Assembly: GCA_902493535.1 (NCBI GenBank)
Contig: CABUQG010000010.1
Span: forward strand, 1-53,628
Origin: an uncultured Collinsella sp.
Lineage (GTDB): Bacteria; Actinomycetota; Coriobacteriia; Coriobacteriales; Coriobacteriaceae
Reading direction: 5' to 3'
DNA: 53,628 bases
The position numbers were made by a program, and so were the translations under genes. Each line of letters opens with the position of its first letter. Within the stretch, counting starts at the first letter, position 1. This document shows, piece by piece, positions 9,184-18,585 of the stretch. The notes beneath the pieces were generated by a model that did no database searches, was not told where the DNA came from, and saw only the letters and a program-made list of their open reading frames with translations.

Positions 9184-10098
9184 TTAGTGATACAGCCCCG
9201 GCTGGTAGTGGTACTCGTTGCTCACATGCGGGCACAGCTGCCAAAAGGCGACAGCACTTGCCGCGGCCACGTTAAGCGAATCGACCCCGTGCGCCATCGG
9301 AATGCGCACGGCTCGGTCGCAGCCAGCAATGGTCTTGGCGCCTAAGCCAGCACCCTCGGTGCCCATAAAGATTGCCAGGCGGTCAATCTCCTGCAGCGCG
9401 GGATCGTCCAACGACACCGAATCATCCGTCAACGCCATCGCGGTACACGAAAAGCCGGCATCGTGCAGCGCCGCCAGCCCATCATGCGGCCATACGCGCG
9501 CCTCGCTGCCAATGCGTGTCCAGGGCACCTGGAACACCGTGCCCATGCTCACGCGGGCCGAGCGACGGTACAGCGGATCGCAGCACGTCGGACTGACCAA
9601 AATACCGTCGACATTGAGCGCAGCCGCCGAGCGGAAAATCGCGCCGACGTTGGTGTGGTCGACAATGCCCTCGAGCACGCACACGCGCACCGGGCGCTCC
9701 CCCGCCGCCTCGACGACGCCACCCAAGAACTCGGCTACCGGAATCTGACGCGGGCGACGGAACGCCGCGAGCGCACCGCGCGTCACGTTAAAGCCCGTCA
9801 GCTGCTCCATAAGCTCCATCGAGGCCACGAACACGGGAACCGGGCCCGCACCTTCGCGTACCGCCAGGCGCTCAAACAGCGGCATCATCTGGTCGAGCCA
9901 GCGTTCGCCCAAAAGAAAGCTCACCGGCTCGTATCCGGCACGCACTGCGCGCTCGATAACCTTGGCACTCTCGGCGATAAAGATGCCCTTTTGCGGCTCC
10001 AGCACGCAGCGCAGCTCACGCTCGGTCAGTCGCACGTAGGCATCAAGCCGCTCGTCCTCGAGCGAATCGATTCGCAGCACCTCAACGGCATCAGTCAT
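9184..10098 (-). CDS. TrmH/SpoU-type RNA 2'-O-methyltransferase
   Basis: A SPOUT-class methyltransferase of about 304 residues that uses S-adenosylmethionine to methylate a ribose in rRNA or tRNA. The three family motifs are present: EGIVDHTNVGAIFRSA, FMGTEGAGL and IPMAHGVDSLNVAAASAVA, which form the trefoil-knot cofactor site. The N-terminal region resembles the substrate-binding part of RlmB/TrmH-like enzymes. The ATG at 10098 (MTDAVEVLR) is chosen; the frame is open about 24 codons further upstream without a good ribosome site. The exact RNA target is unknown. Confidence 0.88.
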   Translation of the reverse strand: MTDAVEVLRIDSLEDERLDAYVRLTERELRCVLEPQKGIFIAESAKVIERAVRAGYEPVSFLLGERWLDQMMPLFERLAVREGAGPVPVFVASMELMEQLTGFNVTRGALAAFRRPRQIPVAEFLGGVVEAAGERPVRVCVLEGIVDHTNVGAIFRSAAALNVDGILVSPTCCDPLYRRSARVSMGTVFQVPWTRIGSEARVWPHDGLAALHDAGFSCTAMALTDDSVSLDDPALQEIDRLAIFMGTEGAGLGAKTIAGCDRAVRIPMAHGVDSLNVAAASAVAFWQLCPHVSNEYHYQPGLYH

Positions 10099-10207
10099 AG
10101 CAGCCTGCCCGCACCTTTCTTTGCAGCACCTATACAAATATCGGGGCAACGCCATGCGCTGCCCCGCCACTCATTCCAACCCGATAATACCGAAGGGATA
10201 ATCGGGT

Positions 10208-10726
10208 TTACGCCTCAACGCGACGATACGTCACGAACTCATAATCGAGACCCTCGTCACCCTCGCCCGCGGCAATCGTGGCAACACCGCCACGCCGCGC
10301 AATCTCCCACGCGGGATCGGCATCCAGATCGGGAAAGTACGTATCCACGTCATGCACGCAGTGGTTATGCGTAACCTCGGCCTCCGCGCAATACGGCAAA
10401 AACTGCCGATAGACATCGCCGCCACCGATCACCCACGCAACGGGTTCATCGGCAACCGCGGCGAGCGCTTCGTCAATGCCATGCACCACGTCAACGCCCT
10501 CGGGGGCAAAGCCCTCGTCGCGCGTGAGCACAATGTTGCGGCGATTCCTGAGCGGACGCCCACCGGGAAAACTCAGCAGCGTCTTGCGCCCCATAATGAC
10601 CGGGCAACCTTTGGTGCACGCCACAAAATGGCGCATGTCGGCGCGATTGGACACCACCATGTCGCCCTCGCACCCAATACCCCAGTCATCGCACACGGCG
10701 ACAATGGCAGAAAGCTTACACGTCAT
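10208..10726 (-). CDS. folA: Dihydrofolate reductase
   Basis: A cytosolic enzyme of about 172 residues that reduces dihydrofolate to tetrahydrofolate with NADPH. The N-terminal strand KLSAIVAVCDDWGIG, then VIMGRKT and WVIGGGDVYRQFL, are typical DHFR motifs. The ATG at 10726 has AGGTGA five nt upstream, a site that overlaps the thyA stop codon; a GTG at 10735 is also in frame. Coupling to thyA is logical because thymidylate synthase makes the dihydrofolate this enzyme recycles. Confidence 0.95.
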   Translation of the reverse strand: MTCKLSAIVAVCDDWGIGCEGDMVVSNRADMRHFVACTKGCPVIMGRKTLLSFPGGRPLRNRRNIVLTRDEGFAPEGVDVVHGIDEALAAVADEPVAWVIGGGDVYRQFLPYCAEAEVTHNHCVHDVDTYFPDLDADPAWEIARRGGVATIAAGEGDEGLDYEFVTYRRVEA

Positions 10727-10735
10727 GCGCGTCAC

Positions 10736-11584
10736 CTACACCGCGATGGGGATGTTCTTGACCTGCGGGCCGTGCTCATAGCCCTCGACGATCAGGTCAT
10801 CGGTCGTAAACGCGTAGAAATCATGCACATCGGGGTTGAGCGTTACCTTGGGCGCGGCAAACTGCGGACGCTCGATAAGTTCGCGGATGATATCGACATG
10901 ACGGTCGTAAATGTGGGCATCGGCAATCACGTGCAGCAGCTCGCCAGCGATCATATCGACCGACTGCGCAACCATCATCAGCAAAATTGCGTACTGGCAC
11001 ACATTCCAGTTGTTCGCGGCCAAAATATCCTGGCTACGCTGGTTGAGAATCATGTTGAGCGTCGGCTTGTCGTCCTGCGGACGCTGTGTGACGTTATAGG
11101 TCACGCTGTAGGCGCACGGATACAGATGCATCTCAGACAGATCGCTGAACACGTACGTGTTCGTCATAATACGACGGCTGTACGGCGTGTGCTTGAGGTC
11201 GTACAGCACGCGGTCCATCTGGTCAAAGTCACCCTCGGCGTAATGGCTCTTCTGCCCAATCTGATACCCGTAGGCCTTACCGATGGAGCCGGTCTCGTCG
11301 GCCCACTCATCCCAAATATGGCTGTTGAGGTCATGTACGTTATTGGACTTCTTCTGATAGATCCACAGGATCTCGTCCATAGCGGACTTGAGCGCCGTAC
11401 GACGCAGCGTAAGCGCGGGGAATTCCTCGCGCAGGTCATAGCGCGCCGTAACGCCAAAGTTTTTAATGGTATAGGCAGGAGTGCCGTCCTCCCACACCGG
11501 GCGTACCTTTTGGCCCTCGGTCGTGGTGCCATGGTCCAAGATGTCGCGGCACATGGATACAAACTGTTGATCAGCTTTGCTCAT
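10736..11584 (-). CDS. thyA: Thymidylate synthase
   Basis: A 282-residue enzyme that converts dUMP to dTMP with methylenetetrahydrofolate. Catalytic Cys lies in HLYPCAYSV, followed by QRSQDILAANNWNVCQYA and the dUMP-contact stretch HVIADAHIYDRH. The start ATG at 11584 follows AGGAGG. The frame is open upstream for nearly 600 nt, but that stretch covers the opposite-strand DUF134 gene and has no thymidylate synthase character. The stop abuts folA, so the two form an operon. Confidence 0.96.
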   Translation of the reverse strand: MSKADQQFVSMCRDILDHGTTTEGQKVRPVWEDGTPAYTIKNFGVTARYDLREEFPALTLRRTALKSAMDEILWIYQKKSNNVHDLNSHIWDEWADETGSIGKAYGYQIGQKSHYAEGDFDQMDRVLYDLKHTPYSRRIMTNTYVFSDLSEMHLYPCAYSVTYNVTQRPQDDKPTLNMILNQRSQDILAANNWNVCQYAILLMMVAQSVDMIAGELLHVIADAHIYDRHVDIIRELIERPQFAAPKVTLNPDVHDFYAFTTDDLIVEGYEHGPQVKNIPIAV

Positions 11585-11671
11585 TGACCCTCCTGTCAGT
11601 CGCCTACAAGCGAGATTCATTGTAGCCCAGGCGCACGCGGTCCCACAGCCCAAACATAAGCCCTCATTTTC

Positions 11672-11736
11672 TGACATATGCCAGAATTTCCTTGCTCTGC
11701 GGAGCACACGCGCTATTCTATTGTTGACATATGTCA
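11672..11736 (+). promoter_or_regulatory. Promoter flanked by twin TGACATATGTCA-type palindromes
   Basis: TGACATATGCCA (11672-11683) and the perfect palindrome TGACATATGTCA (11725-11736) are 53 bp apart, close to five helical turns. Between them are a likely -35 TTGCTC (11692-11697) and -10 TATTCT (11714-11719), spacer 16, so the second palindrome covers the start of transcription. The arrangement fits looping repression, perhaps by the HTH of the gene it controls. Confidence 0.65.
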
Positions 11737-11750
11737 GATAAGGAGGGTGC

Positions 11751-12515
11751 ATGGCAGGAAGACGCGAGAAACTGCGCCGCGTCGGGATCATCCCCGAATA
11801 CCGCGGCTTTACCCCCGATGGCCTGGCGAGCGGAGACGCCATCGACATGACGATCGACGAACTCGAGGTGCTGCGCCTGTGCGACCTGGAAAGCCTTAAC
11901 CAAGAGGCAGTCGCACAGCAGATGGGCATCGCGCGCGCCACGGTGGCGGCAATCTGCAGCCGTGCGCATCGCAAGGTAGCAAATGCGCTGGTCAACGGAC
12001 GAGCGCTCATCATCGAGGGCGGCAATATCGCGTACTCCCCCATCACCACAGCGACGGCCGCATGGCCAGCAAAGGAGGTCGACACCATGAGGGTGGCAAC
12101 CACGTACGACAACGGCAACATCTTTATGCACTTTGGCCGCAGCGAGCAGTTCAAGATCTACGACATTCAGGACGGCAAGGTGCTCAACGAGCAGGTCGTG
12201 GGCACCGGCGGCACCGGCCACGGCGCCCTGGCGGGCCTGCTCGCCAACGGCGGTGTGGACACGCTCATCTGCGGCGGCATCGGCGGTGGCGCCATCAACG
12301 CGCTTGCCCAAGCCGGCATCACGGTATACGCAGGTGCCCAGGGCAGCTGCGACGCTTGCGTCGAAGCCCTTATTGCCGGCACGCTCGCACAGAACGGCGA
12401 GGCCACATGCGGCTGCCACGGCCATGACCACGGCCACGCCCACGAACACGGCGAGTCCTGCAGCTGCCACGACCATCACGAGCACAAGGGCCACGAGGGC
12501 TGTGGCTGCCACTAA
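11751..12515 (+). CDS. DUF134 HTH fused to a NifX/NifB-type cofactor-binding domain, with His/Cys tail
   Basis: A 254-residue protein. Residues 1-90 are a DUF134 domain with a helix-turn-helix (about 49-80). Residues 113-215 form a dinitrogenase iron-molybdenum cofactor-binding domain (MRVATTYDNGNIFMHFGR, ICGGIGGGAINAL, GSCDAC). Residues 219-254 are extremely rich in His and Cys (CGCHGHDHGHAHEHG), suited to metal binding. The ATG at 11751 follows AAGGAGG. A perfect internal site AAAGGAGG (12071-12078) sits 8 nt before Met113 (12087), so the second domain may also be made alone. A metal or Fe-S related regulatory role is inferred. No nitrogenase genes are nearby. Confidence 0.88.
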   Translation: MAGRREKLRRVGIIPEYRGFTPDGLASGDAIDMTIDELEVLRLCDLESLNQEAVAQQMGIARATVAAICSRAHRKVANALVNGRALIIEGGNIAYSPITTATAAWPAKEVDTMRVATTYDNGNIFMHFGRSEQFKIYDIQDGKVLNEQVVGTGGTGHGALAGLLANGGVDTLICGGIGGGAINALAQAGITVYAGAQGSCDACVEALIAGTLAQNGEATCGCHGHDHGHAHEHGESCSCHDHHEHKGHEGCGCH

Positions 12516-12578
12516 CGGCACGACACCGCGAGCTCGGGGCGCGACGCTGAACGCAACCCAACAATCAAAGCCAACAAC

Positions 12579-12610
12579 AAAGGCCACCCGGTAGCTTCCG
12601 AGTGGCCTTT
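12579..12610. terminator. Bidirectional terminator between the DUF134 gene and ffh
   Basis: AAAGGCCAC (12579-12587) pairs with GTGGCCTTT (12602-12610), with CGG/CCG extending the stem inward. It lies between convergent genes; T-rich tails follow on both strands. Confidence 0.8.
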
Positions 12611-12635
12611 GCCATATCAAACTGGAATTAGAGCT

Positions 12636-14111
12636 CTATTTCTTATTACGCATCTGTGCTTCCATCTGGCGCAGCAGCTCCATATCGGACTTGGGACCGC
12701 CCGTACCCAAGCCGCCCATGCCGCCCAGACCCATAGCGTCCAGGCCAGGGATATTGGGCATGCGCATCCTCTTGCCCTTCTTACCCTTTTTGCCCTTCTT
12801 GCCGCCGGCCTGTGCCTGATTGGCCATCGTGCGCATGCGGCCCATCATCTTATTCATCTCGCCCCACTGCTTCATAAGGCTGTTGACCTCGGTGGGGGTT
12901 ACGCCGGCGCCCTTGGCGATACGCGCGCGGCGCTGGCCGTTGATGATGGAGGGACGCAGGCGCTCCTCCTTGGTCATCGACATGATGATGGCCTCGTTCT
13001 TATCGAAGATGCCCTCGTCCAGGTTGCCGCCCATCTGGTTGAGCGCACGCTGACCACCGGGGAGCATGCCCAGGATACCCTTCATGCCGCCCATCTTTTT
13101 GACGGCTTTCATCTGGTCGAGCATATCGTTCATGGTAAAGCCCTCGCGCAGCATGCGCTCGGCAGCCTCAAGCTGCTCGGCGTCGGCTGCCTCCTGGGCC
13201 TTCTCGATAATGCCGACAACATCGCCCATGCCTAAGATGCGCTTGGCCATGCGATCGGGATAGAACGGCTCAAGCGAATCGGGTTTCTCGCCCATGCTCA
13301 CAAACTTGATGGGCTTACCGGTCACCTGACGCACCGAAAGTGCGCCACCGCCACGGGCATCGCCGTCGAGCTTGGAGATGATCACACCGTCAAAGTCGGT
13401 GCGATCGGCGAAGGTCGAAACGACGTTGACGATGTCCTGGCCGGTCATGGCGTCGACGACCATCAGCACCTGGTCGGGCTTGACGGCCTTCTTGATGTCG
13501 ACGGCCTCCTGCATCATCTGCTCGTCGATCTGAAGACGACCGGCGGTATCGACGATGACCACGTCACGCAGGTGGTCGACGGCCTCTTGGATGGCGCCCT
13601 TGGCAATATCGACCGGGTGCGCGCCGTCACCGCGGAAGACCGGCACGCCGATCTCGCCACCGAGCGTGGCCAGCTGGTCGGCAGCAGCGGGACGGTAGAC
13701 GTCGCACGCGGCGAGCAACGGCGAGCGACCCTGCTTCTTGAGCAGGTAGGCCAGCTTTACGGCAGCCGTGGTCTTACCGGAGCCCTGCAGGCCCACGAGC
13801 ATGATGACATTGGGAATACGGTTGCTAAAGACGAGCTTGCTCTCGGTGGAGCCGAGCATCTCGGTAAGCTCGTCGAGCACGATCTTGACGACGTTTTGCG
13901 CCGGAGAGAGCGACTCCATGACCTCTGCGGTCATGCAGCGCTCCTTAGTCTTGGCGACGAACTCCTTGACAACCTTAAAGTTAACGTCGGCCTCGAGCAG
14001 CGCCATGCGAATATCGCGCATGGCCGAAGTAATATCGGCCTCGGTCAGCTTGCCCTTGCCGCGCAGGCGGTCAAATGTGTCGTTGAGGCGATCGCTCAGG
14101 GAATCAAACAC
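12636..14111 (-). CDS. ffh: Signal recognition particle protein Ffh (SRP54)
   Basis: A 491-residue GTPase that, with SRP RNA, delivers nascent membrane proteins to FtsY. The N domain covers about residues 1-85. The G domain holds GLQGSGKTT (107-115), DTAGRLQ and the TKLDG-like SKLDGDARGGG. The Met- and Gly-rich M domain at the C-terminus binds signal sequences and RNA, with a Lys/Gly stretch KGKKGKKGKR. The GTG start follows AAGGAG. It is the last gene of the smc-ftsY-ffh run, 10 nt after ftsY. Confidence 0.98.
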   Translation of the reverse strand: MFDSLSDRLNDTFDRLRGKGKLTEADITSAMRDIRMALLEADVNFKVVKEFVAKTKERCMTAEVMESLSPAQNVVKIVLDELTEMLGSTESKLVFSNRIPNVIMLVGLQGSGKTTAAVKLAYLLKKQGRSPLLAACDVYRPAAADQLATLGGEIGVPVFRGDGAHPVDIAKGAIQEAVDHLRDVVIVDTAGRLQIDEQMMQEAVDIKKAVKPDQVLMVVDAMTGQDIVNVVSTFADRTDFDGVIISKLDGDARGGGALSVRQVTGKPIKFVSMGEKPDSLEPFYPDRMAKRILGMGDVVGIIEKAQEAADAEQLEAAERMLREGFTMNDMLDQMKAVKKMGGMKGILGMLPGGQRALNQMGGNLDEGIFDKNEAIIMSMTKEERLRPSIINGQRRARIAKGAGVTPTEVNSLMKQWGEMNKMMGRMRTMANQAQAGGKKGKKGKKGKRMRMPNIPGLDAMGLGGMGGLGTGGPKSDMELLRQMEAQMRNKK

Positions 14112-14121
14112 TAGTCACTCC

Positions 14122-15039
14122 TTAATTGGACTCGCCCACCAGGGCGCGGCAGAAATCTTTGGCATTGAACTCCTGCAGGTCATCGACCTGCTCGCCCACG
14201 CCGATGCGCAGGATCGGGAGCTTGAGCTTCTCGGCCACGGCCATGGCGATGCCGCCCTTAGCCGTGCCGTCGAGCTTAGTCATGATAATACCGTCCAGGC
14301 CCAGCGCCTCGTTAAACTCGAGCGCCTGGTTCAGACCGTTTTGGCCCGTCGCGGCGTCAATCACAAGCACGACCGAAACCGGCATGGGACCGGCGGCCAT
14401 ATTGGCGGCGCGCTTACGGGTCACATTGACCACCTTGGCAAGCTCGCGCATGAGCTCAGGGCTCGTGTGTAGACGGCCGGCGGTATCGATAAGCACCAGG
14501 TCGCTGCCGCGCTTGTCGGCCTCGTCGAGCACGTCGTAGCAAACACTTGCCGGGTCGGAGCCGCGGTCGCGCTTGATGACGGGGACGCCAGCGCGCTGGC
14601 CCCACACATCAAGCTGCTCGATGGCGGCGGCGCGGAAGGTGTCGGCCGAACCGATCACCACGTTCTTGCCGCGGGCAGTCATGGCGCTCGCGATCTTACC
14701 GACCGTCGTGGTCTTGCCGGCACCGTTAATGCCCACAAACAGCACGCAGCTCGGCGTATCGGAGAACGGATCTCGCTCGATGGGCACAAAGTGCTGCTCA
14801 AGCTGCTCGGCCAGGGCGCGGCGAAGCTGCGGAGCGGTCTTGAGGTTCTTCTTGGCCGCGGCATCGCGCAGGTCATCGGAGACCTTGATAGCGACCTCGG
14901 CGCCCATGTCACCCATTACGAGGGTGTCCTCCAGGTCCTCCCAAAAATCCTCGTCGACCTCACCGCCAAAGTAGAAGACCTCGTTGAGGGCCTCGCGGCT
15001 GCGCTCAAGTCCGCGCGAGAGAGCATCGAAGAATCCCAT
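14122..15039 (-). CDS. ftsY: SRP receptor FtsY
   Basis: A 305-residue membrane-associated GTPase, partner of Ffh. The NG core is complete: GINGAGKTT (103-111), ADTFRAAAIEQL, DTAGRLH and TKLDGTAKGG. The acidic A domain seen in E. coli is absent; only a short N-terminal amphipathic segment precedes the N domain, as in many Gram-positives. Its ATG overlaps the smc stop in TAATG, indicating translational coupling. Confidence 0.98.
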   Translation of the reverse strand: MGFFDALSRGLERSREALNEVFYFGGEVDEDFWEDLEDTLVMGDMGAEVAIKVSDDLRDAAAKKNLKTAPQLRRALAEQLEQHFVPIERDPFSDTPSCVLFVGINGAGKTTTVGKIASAMTARGKNVVIGSADTFRAAAIEQLDVWGQRAGVPVIKRDRGSDPASVCYDVLDEADKRGSDLVLIDTAGRLHTSPELMRELAKVVNVTRKRAANMAAGPMPVSVVLVIDAATGQNGLNQALEFNEALGLDGIIMTKLDGTAKGGIAMAVAEKLKLPILRIGVGEQVDDLQEFNAKDFCRALVGESN

Positions 15040-18000
15040 TATGCATTCACGACCTTTCCGGTTTCGCGATCGAGTTTTTGCGAGACGACGCGACTGACGC
15101 CGTCGGCTTGCATCGAGACGCCATAGAGGACGTCAGCGTCCTCCATAGTACGGCGCTGATGCGAGATAACCAAGAGCTGCGTATCGGAACGCAGCACATC
15201 GAGGGCTCCGATGAGCTTGGACAGGTTAGCGTCATCAAGCGCCGCCTCGACCTCGTCCAGCACATAGAACGGAACCGTACGTGTGCGGTACACGGCAAAA
15301 AGCAGGGCGAGCGCCGTCAGACTCTTCTCGCCGCCCGACATGAGCATCATCTTGGTGATGCGCTTGCCGCGCGGCTGCGCCACGACCTCGATACCCGTCT
15401 CGGCAGGATGCTCGGGATCGGTCATCTCCAGATGAGCCTGGCCGCCCGGGAAGAGCATAGCGAAGATCTCGCGGAAGTTCGCGTCGACCTTCTCAAACGT
15501 CACCAGGAACGCCTTGCGCATCTTGCGATCAATGGCCACCGTGATCTTGGTGAGCGCCTTGCGCGCGCTCTCCAGATCGGCCAGCTGCTCCTCGATGTAG
15601 TCGGCGCGGCGCTTGAGCTGCTCGTACTCCTCCATGGCAACTTGGTTAACGGGACCAAGGTTGTTGATCTGGCGCACAAGCTGGTTGAGTTCGCGCTCGG
15701 CGGCATCGCGGTCCGTGGGCACCGGAAGCATGAGCGCTTCCTCGAGCACCGTCGTGCCATCGGCGGTAATGGCCTTGATGGCAGCCTCGACCTGCACCTC
15801 GAGCTTGCCACGCGCGACCTTGAACTCGTTTTGCGCGGCGGAGGCGGTATCGACTCGCTCCTTAGCGCGGGCAACCTCTGCCTTGGCATCCTCGATGGTC
15901 TTCTTGAGCGAAGCGGAGTCCGCCTCCTCCAGAGAGGCCTGGTCACGCAGGCGCGCTGCCCAATCCGACGCGCGTTCCAACAGGGCAGAATAGCGTTCGT
16001 GCATGGGGTCGACGCGCAGGCGCAGCAGCTCGAGCGAGCGCGAAGCCTGGCGTGTTCCGCGGATACGACGGTCGATGCCCTCAAGACGATGCTCAAGGTC
16101 GGGCACGCGGCCCTTCAGCGAACGCAGGCGCTCGCTCGTCTGGGCCAGGCGCACCTTGGCATCGGCGAGCTTACCGGCGGCCTCGGAATCGTCACGGCGA
16201 ACGCGATCGAGCTCATCGTTGGCCTCGGCAATCTGGAGACCCAGGTCGCTTGCCTGTGCACGCGCCTCGTCACGCGAACGGGTGAGCTCGTCAACGCGCG
16301 GGCGCGCGGCACGAACGGCCTCGGCAGCCTGCTCGCGGCGCTTGGAGATGCGCACGCGCTCGACCTCGGCATTGTTGGCGCTTTGCTCCAAGCGGCCGAT
16401 CTCGGAGAGCAGCGAGCGGCGCTCGCCCTCAAGACGGGCGATCTCACCGGCGGCATCGCCCTCGGCGGCACGGGCCTCCTCGACGGCAACGTTGGCCTCG
16501 ACGACTTGGTCCGAAGCATGCTCAAAGATGGCAGCCAGATCGGGTTCCAGGCCCTCGAGCTCACGGATGCGGCGCTTGCGCTCCAAGGCACCCAAAGCCT
16601 CGCCGGCATCAAGCCCCACGCGCACCAGGCCGCCGCAGGCGACGCGGGCGCCATCGGGGGTCACGTAAGTCACGCCTTCAACGACCGGCGCCGACAGCGC
16701 GGCAGCAAGATCGTCAACGACGTAATAGCCGCCGAGCAGCGCCTCGACGACGGGACCGTAGCCTGCGCGCACGGACAGACGATCAACCAGACGGGTACCG
16801 GAGGCGCCCTCAGCGGCGGTAGAGCCGCTCACGCCGCGCGCCACCAGCAGTGCCTCGCCCGAGGCCTTCTTTTGGTCCAGAGCCGCACGACCGGCACGCT
16901 CAAGCGTGGCGGCGTCATCAAACAGCAGCGCATCGATATCGCCGGCGAGCAATTGCTCAACCAGGCCCTCAAGCTCGCGCGGGGCCTCCAGCACGTCGCC
17001 CAGACGACCCAAGACATCGTCGCCCAGCGCACCCACCAGACGGCTCACGAGCGGCGAGCTGTCGGCCATGCGGGCATCGAGTTTCTTTTGGCTGGCAAGC
17101 TCCGAGCGCACCTCGGATAACTTGTTGCGTGCCTCGCTCTCACGGGCACGCAGGTCCTTCAGGGCCGCGCGTGCCGTCTCGGTGGCCTCACGCGCATCGA
17201 CCTGAGCCTGGCGCGCTTCCTCAAGAGCGCCCTCAAGCTCCTCGGCGCGGTCGCGACGGCTCTCGAGCGAAGCCATGACCTCCTCGAGCTGCTCGTCGAT
17301 CTGCTCCAGGCGCGAGGCATACATGTTGTCCTCGACCTCGGCATTGCTCAGCGAGTCCTTCACCTTGGCGAGCTCGAGCGCGGCGTTGTCGGCCACGCGC
17401 TGCACATCGCGTTGCTCACGCGTAAGCTGCGAAATCTGATTGTCGAGCGCCACGCGCCGCTCGTGGAGCTCTGCGGCGGCAGGACCAACGGCGTCAACGT
17501 CCTCCTGGGCCTGCATGTGCGCGCCGGTCACTTCCTCAAGCTGCGCACGCGCGTCCTCGAGCTCCTCGACCACGCGACGACGCTGATGCTCGGAGCTCGA
17601 AATCTGCCCGCGCATGTCAGACAGGCGCGACACCATGTTGTGACCCTTTTCCTCGAGCAGGCGCATGTCGGAGTTAATACGGCCGACCACATCTTGCATA
17701 TGGCGGCGCTGCTCGCCCAAGTCGCCCACAAACAGGCCCTTTTCCTCAAGCATAACCTGGAGCTTCTCGAGCTCGCGCTCCTTTTCGCTCATGCGGTACT
17801 GCGCAAGCTCCAGCTCGGCAGCACCTTCCTTGGAGCGGCTCTCCAGGTCGTTCCACTGCGACTGCAGCGAACGAAGCTCATCGACAGCCAGCATCTGCGT
17901 AAGCTCGTTCGCGCGCGAGGACAGCTCTTTGTACTTGCGCGCGCGATCGACCTGACGCTCCAGCGGTCGCAGCTGACGGGCGATTTCCTTATTGATGTCG

Positions 18001-18575
18001 CGGGCACGCATCAGGTGCTCGTCCATCGACTTAATCTTTTTGAGCGCTCGCTCCTTGCGGCGCTTGTGCTTGGAAATGCCGGCGGCCTCCTCGATGAGGG
18101 CGCGACGCTCCTCGGGGCGGCTCTGCAAAATGGCGTCGAGCTTGCCCTGGCTGATGATGGAATGCGTATCCTTGCCCAGGCCCGAATCGTGCAGGATGTC
18201 CTGAATGTCCATCAGGCGGCACGGACTCGAGTTGATGAGGTACTCGCTTTCGCCCGAGCGATACATGCGACGGGTGATGGCGACCTCGTCAAAGTCGACG
18301 GGCAACATATGGTCCGAGTTATCGAGCACCAGCGTGACCTCGGCGACACCCACCGGCTTGCGCGCCGACGAGCCCGAGAAGATGACATCCTCCATGGCCT
18401 GGCCGCGCAGCTGCTTGGCGCTCTGCTCGCCCAGGACCCACAGAATCGAGTCAGAGATGTTCGATTTTCCCGAGCCGTTTGGACCGACGATGACGGTCAG
18501 GCCCGGCTCAAACGTCATATGGGCGCGGTCGGCAAACGACTTGAACCCCTTGAGCGTAAGGGACTTGAGATACAC
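15039..18575 (-). CDS. smc: Chromosome segregation protein SMC
   Basis: A 1178-residue SMC/condensin ATPase that organises and segregates the chromosome. Walker A GPNGSGKSN lies at 31-39. Two long coiled coils flank a hinge (roughly 510-670). The C-terminal head carries the signature LMSGGEKSLTALALLFA and Walker B VLDEVEAALDD. The GTG start follows GAGGA, 10 nt after rnc. The rnc-smc-ftsY order is common in bacteria and supports one transcript. Partners ScpA/ScpB are not in this window. Confidence 0.98.
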   Translation of the reverse strand: MYLKSLTLKGFKSFADRAHMTFEPGLTVIVGPNGSGKSNISDSILWVLGEQSAKQLRGQAMEDVIFSGSSARKPVGVAEVTLVLDNSDHMLPVDFDEVAITRRMYRSGESEYLINSSPCRLMDIQDILHDSGLGKDTHSIISQGKLDAILQSRPEERRALIEEAAGISKHKRRKERALKKIKSMDEHLMRARDINKEIARQLRPLERQVDRARKYKELSSRANELTQMLAVDELRSLQSQWNDLESRSKEGAAELELAQYRMSEKERELEKLQVMLEEKGLFVGDLGEQRRHMQDVVGRINSDMRLLEEKGHNMVSRLSDMRGQISSSEHQRRRVVEELEDARAQLEEVTGAHMQAQEDVDAVGPAAAELHERRVALDNQISQLTREQRDVQRVADNAALELAKVKDSLSNAEVEDNMYASRLEQIDEQLEEVMASLESRRDRAEELEGALEEARQAQVDAREATETARAALKDLRARESEARNKLSEVRSELASQKKLDARMADSSPLVSRLVGALGDDVLGRLGDVLEAPRELEGLVEQLLAGDIDALLFDDAATLERAGRAALDQKKASGEALLVARGVSGSTAAEGASGTRLVDRLSVRAGYGPVVEALLGGYYVVDDLAAALSAPVVEGVTYVTPDGARVACGGLVRVGLDAGEALGALERKRRIRELEGLEPDLAAIFEHASDQVVEANVAVEEARAAEGDAAGEIARLEGERRSLLSEIGRLEQSANNAEVERVRISKRREQAAEAVRAARPRVDELTRSRDEARAQASDLGLQIAEANDELDRVRRDDSEAAGKLADAKVRLAQTSERLRSLKGRVPDLEHRLEGIDRRIRGTRQASRSLELLRLRVDPMHERYSALLERASDWAARLRDQASLEEADSASLKKTIEDAKAEVARAKERVDTASAAQNEFKVARGKLEVQVEAAIKAITADGTTVLEEALMLPVPTDRDAAERELNQLVRQINNLGPVNQVAMEEYEQLKRRADYIEEQLADLESARKALTKITVAIDRKMRKAFLVTFEKVDANFREIFAMLFPGGQAHLEMTDPEHPAETGIEVVAQPRGKRITKMMLMSGGEKSLTALALLFAVYRTRTVPFYVLDEVEAALDDANLSKLIGALDVLRSDTQLLVISHQRRTMEDADVLYGVSMQADGVSRVVSQKLDRETGKVVNA

Positions 18576-18585
18576 GGTTCCTCGC

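Noticed and set aside
11585..12154. N-terminal extension of thyA
   Set aside because: The open frame upstream overlaps the opposite DUF134 gene; the SD and conserved N-terminus support the ATG at 11584.
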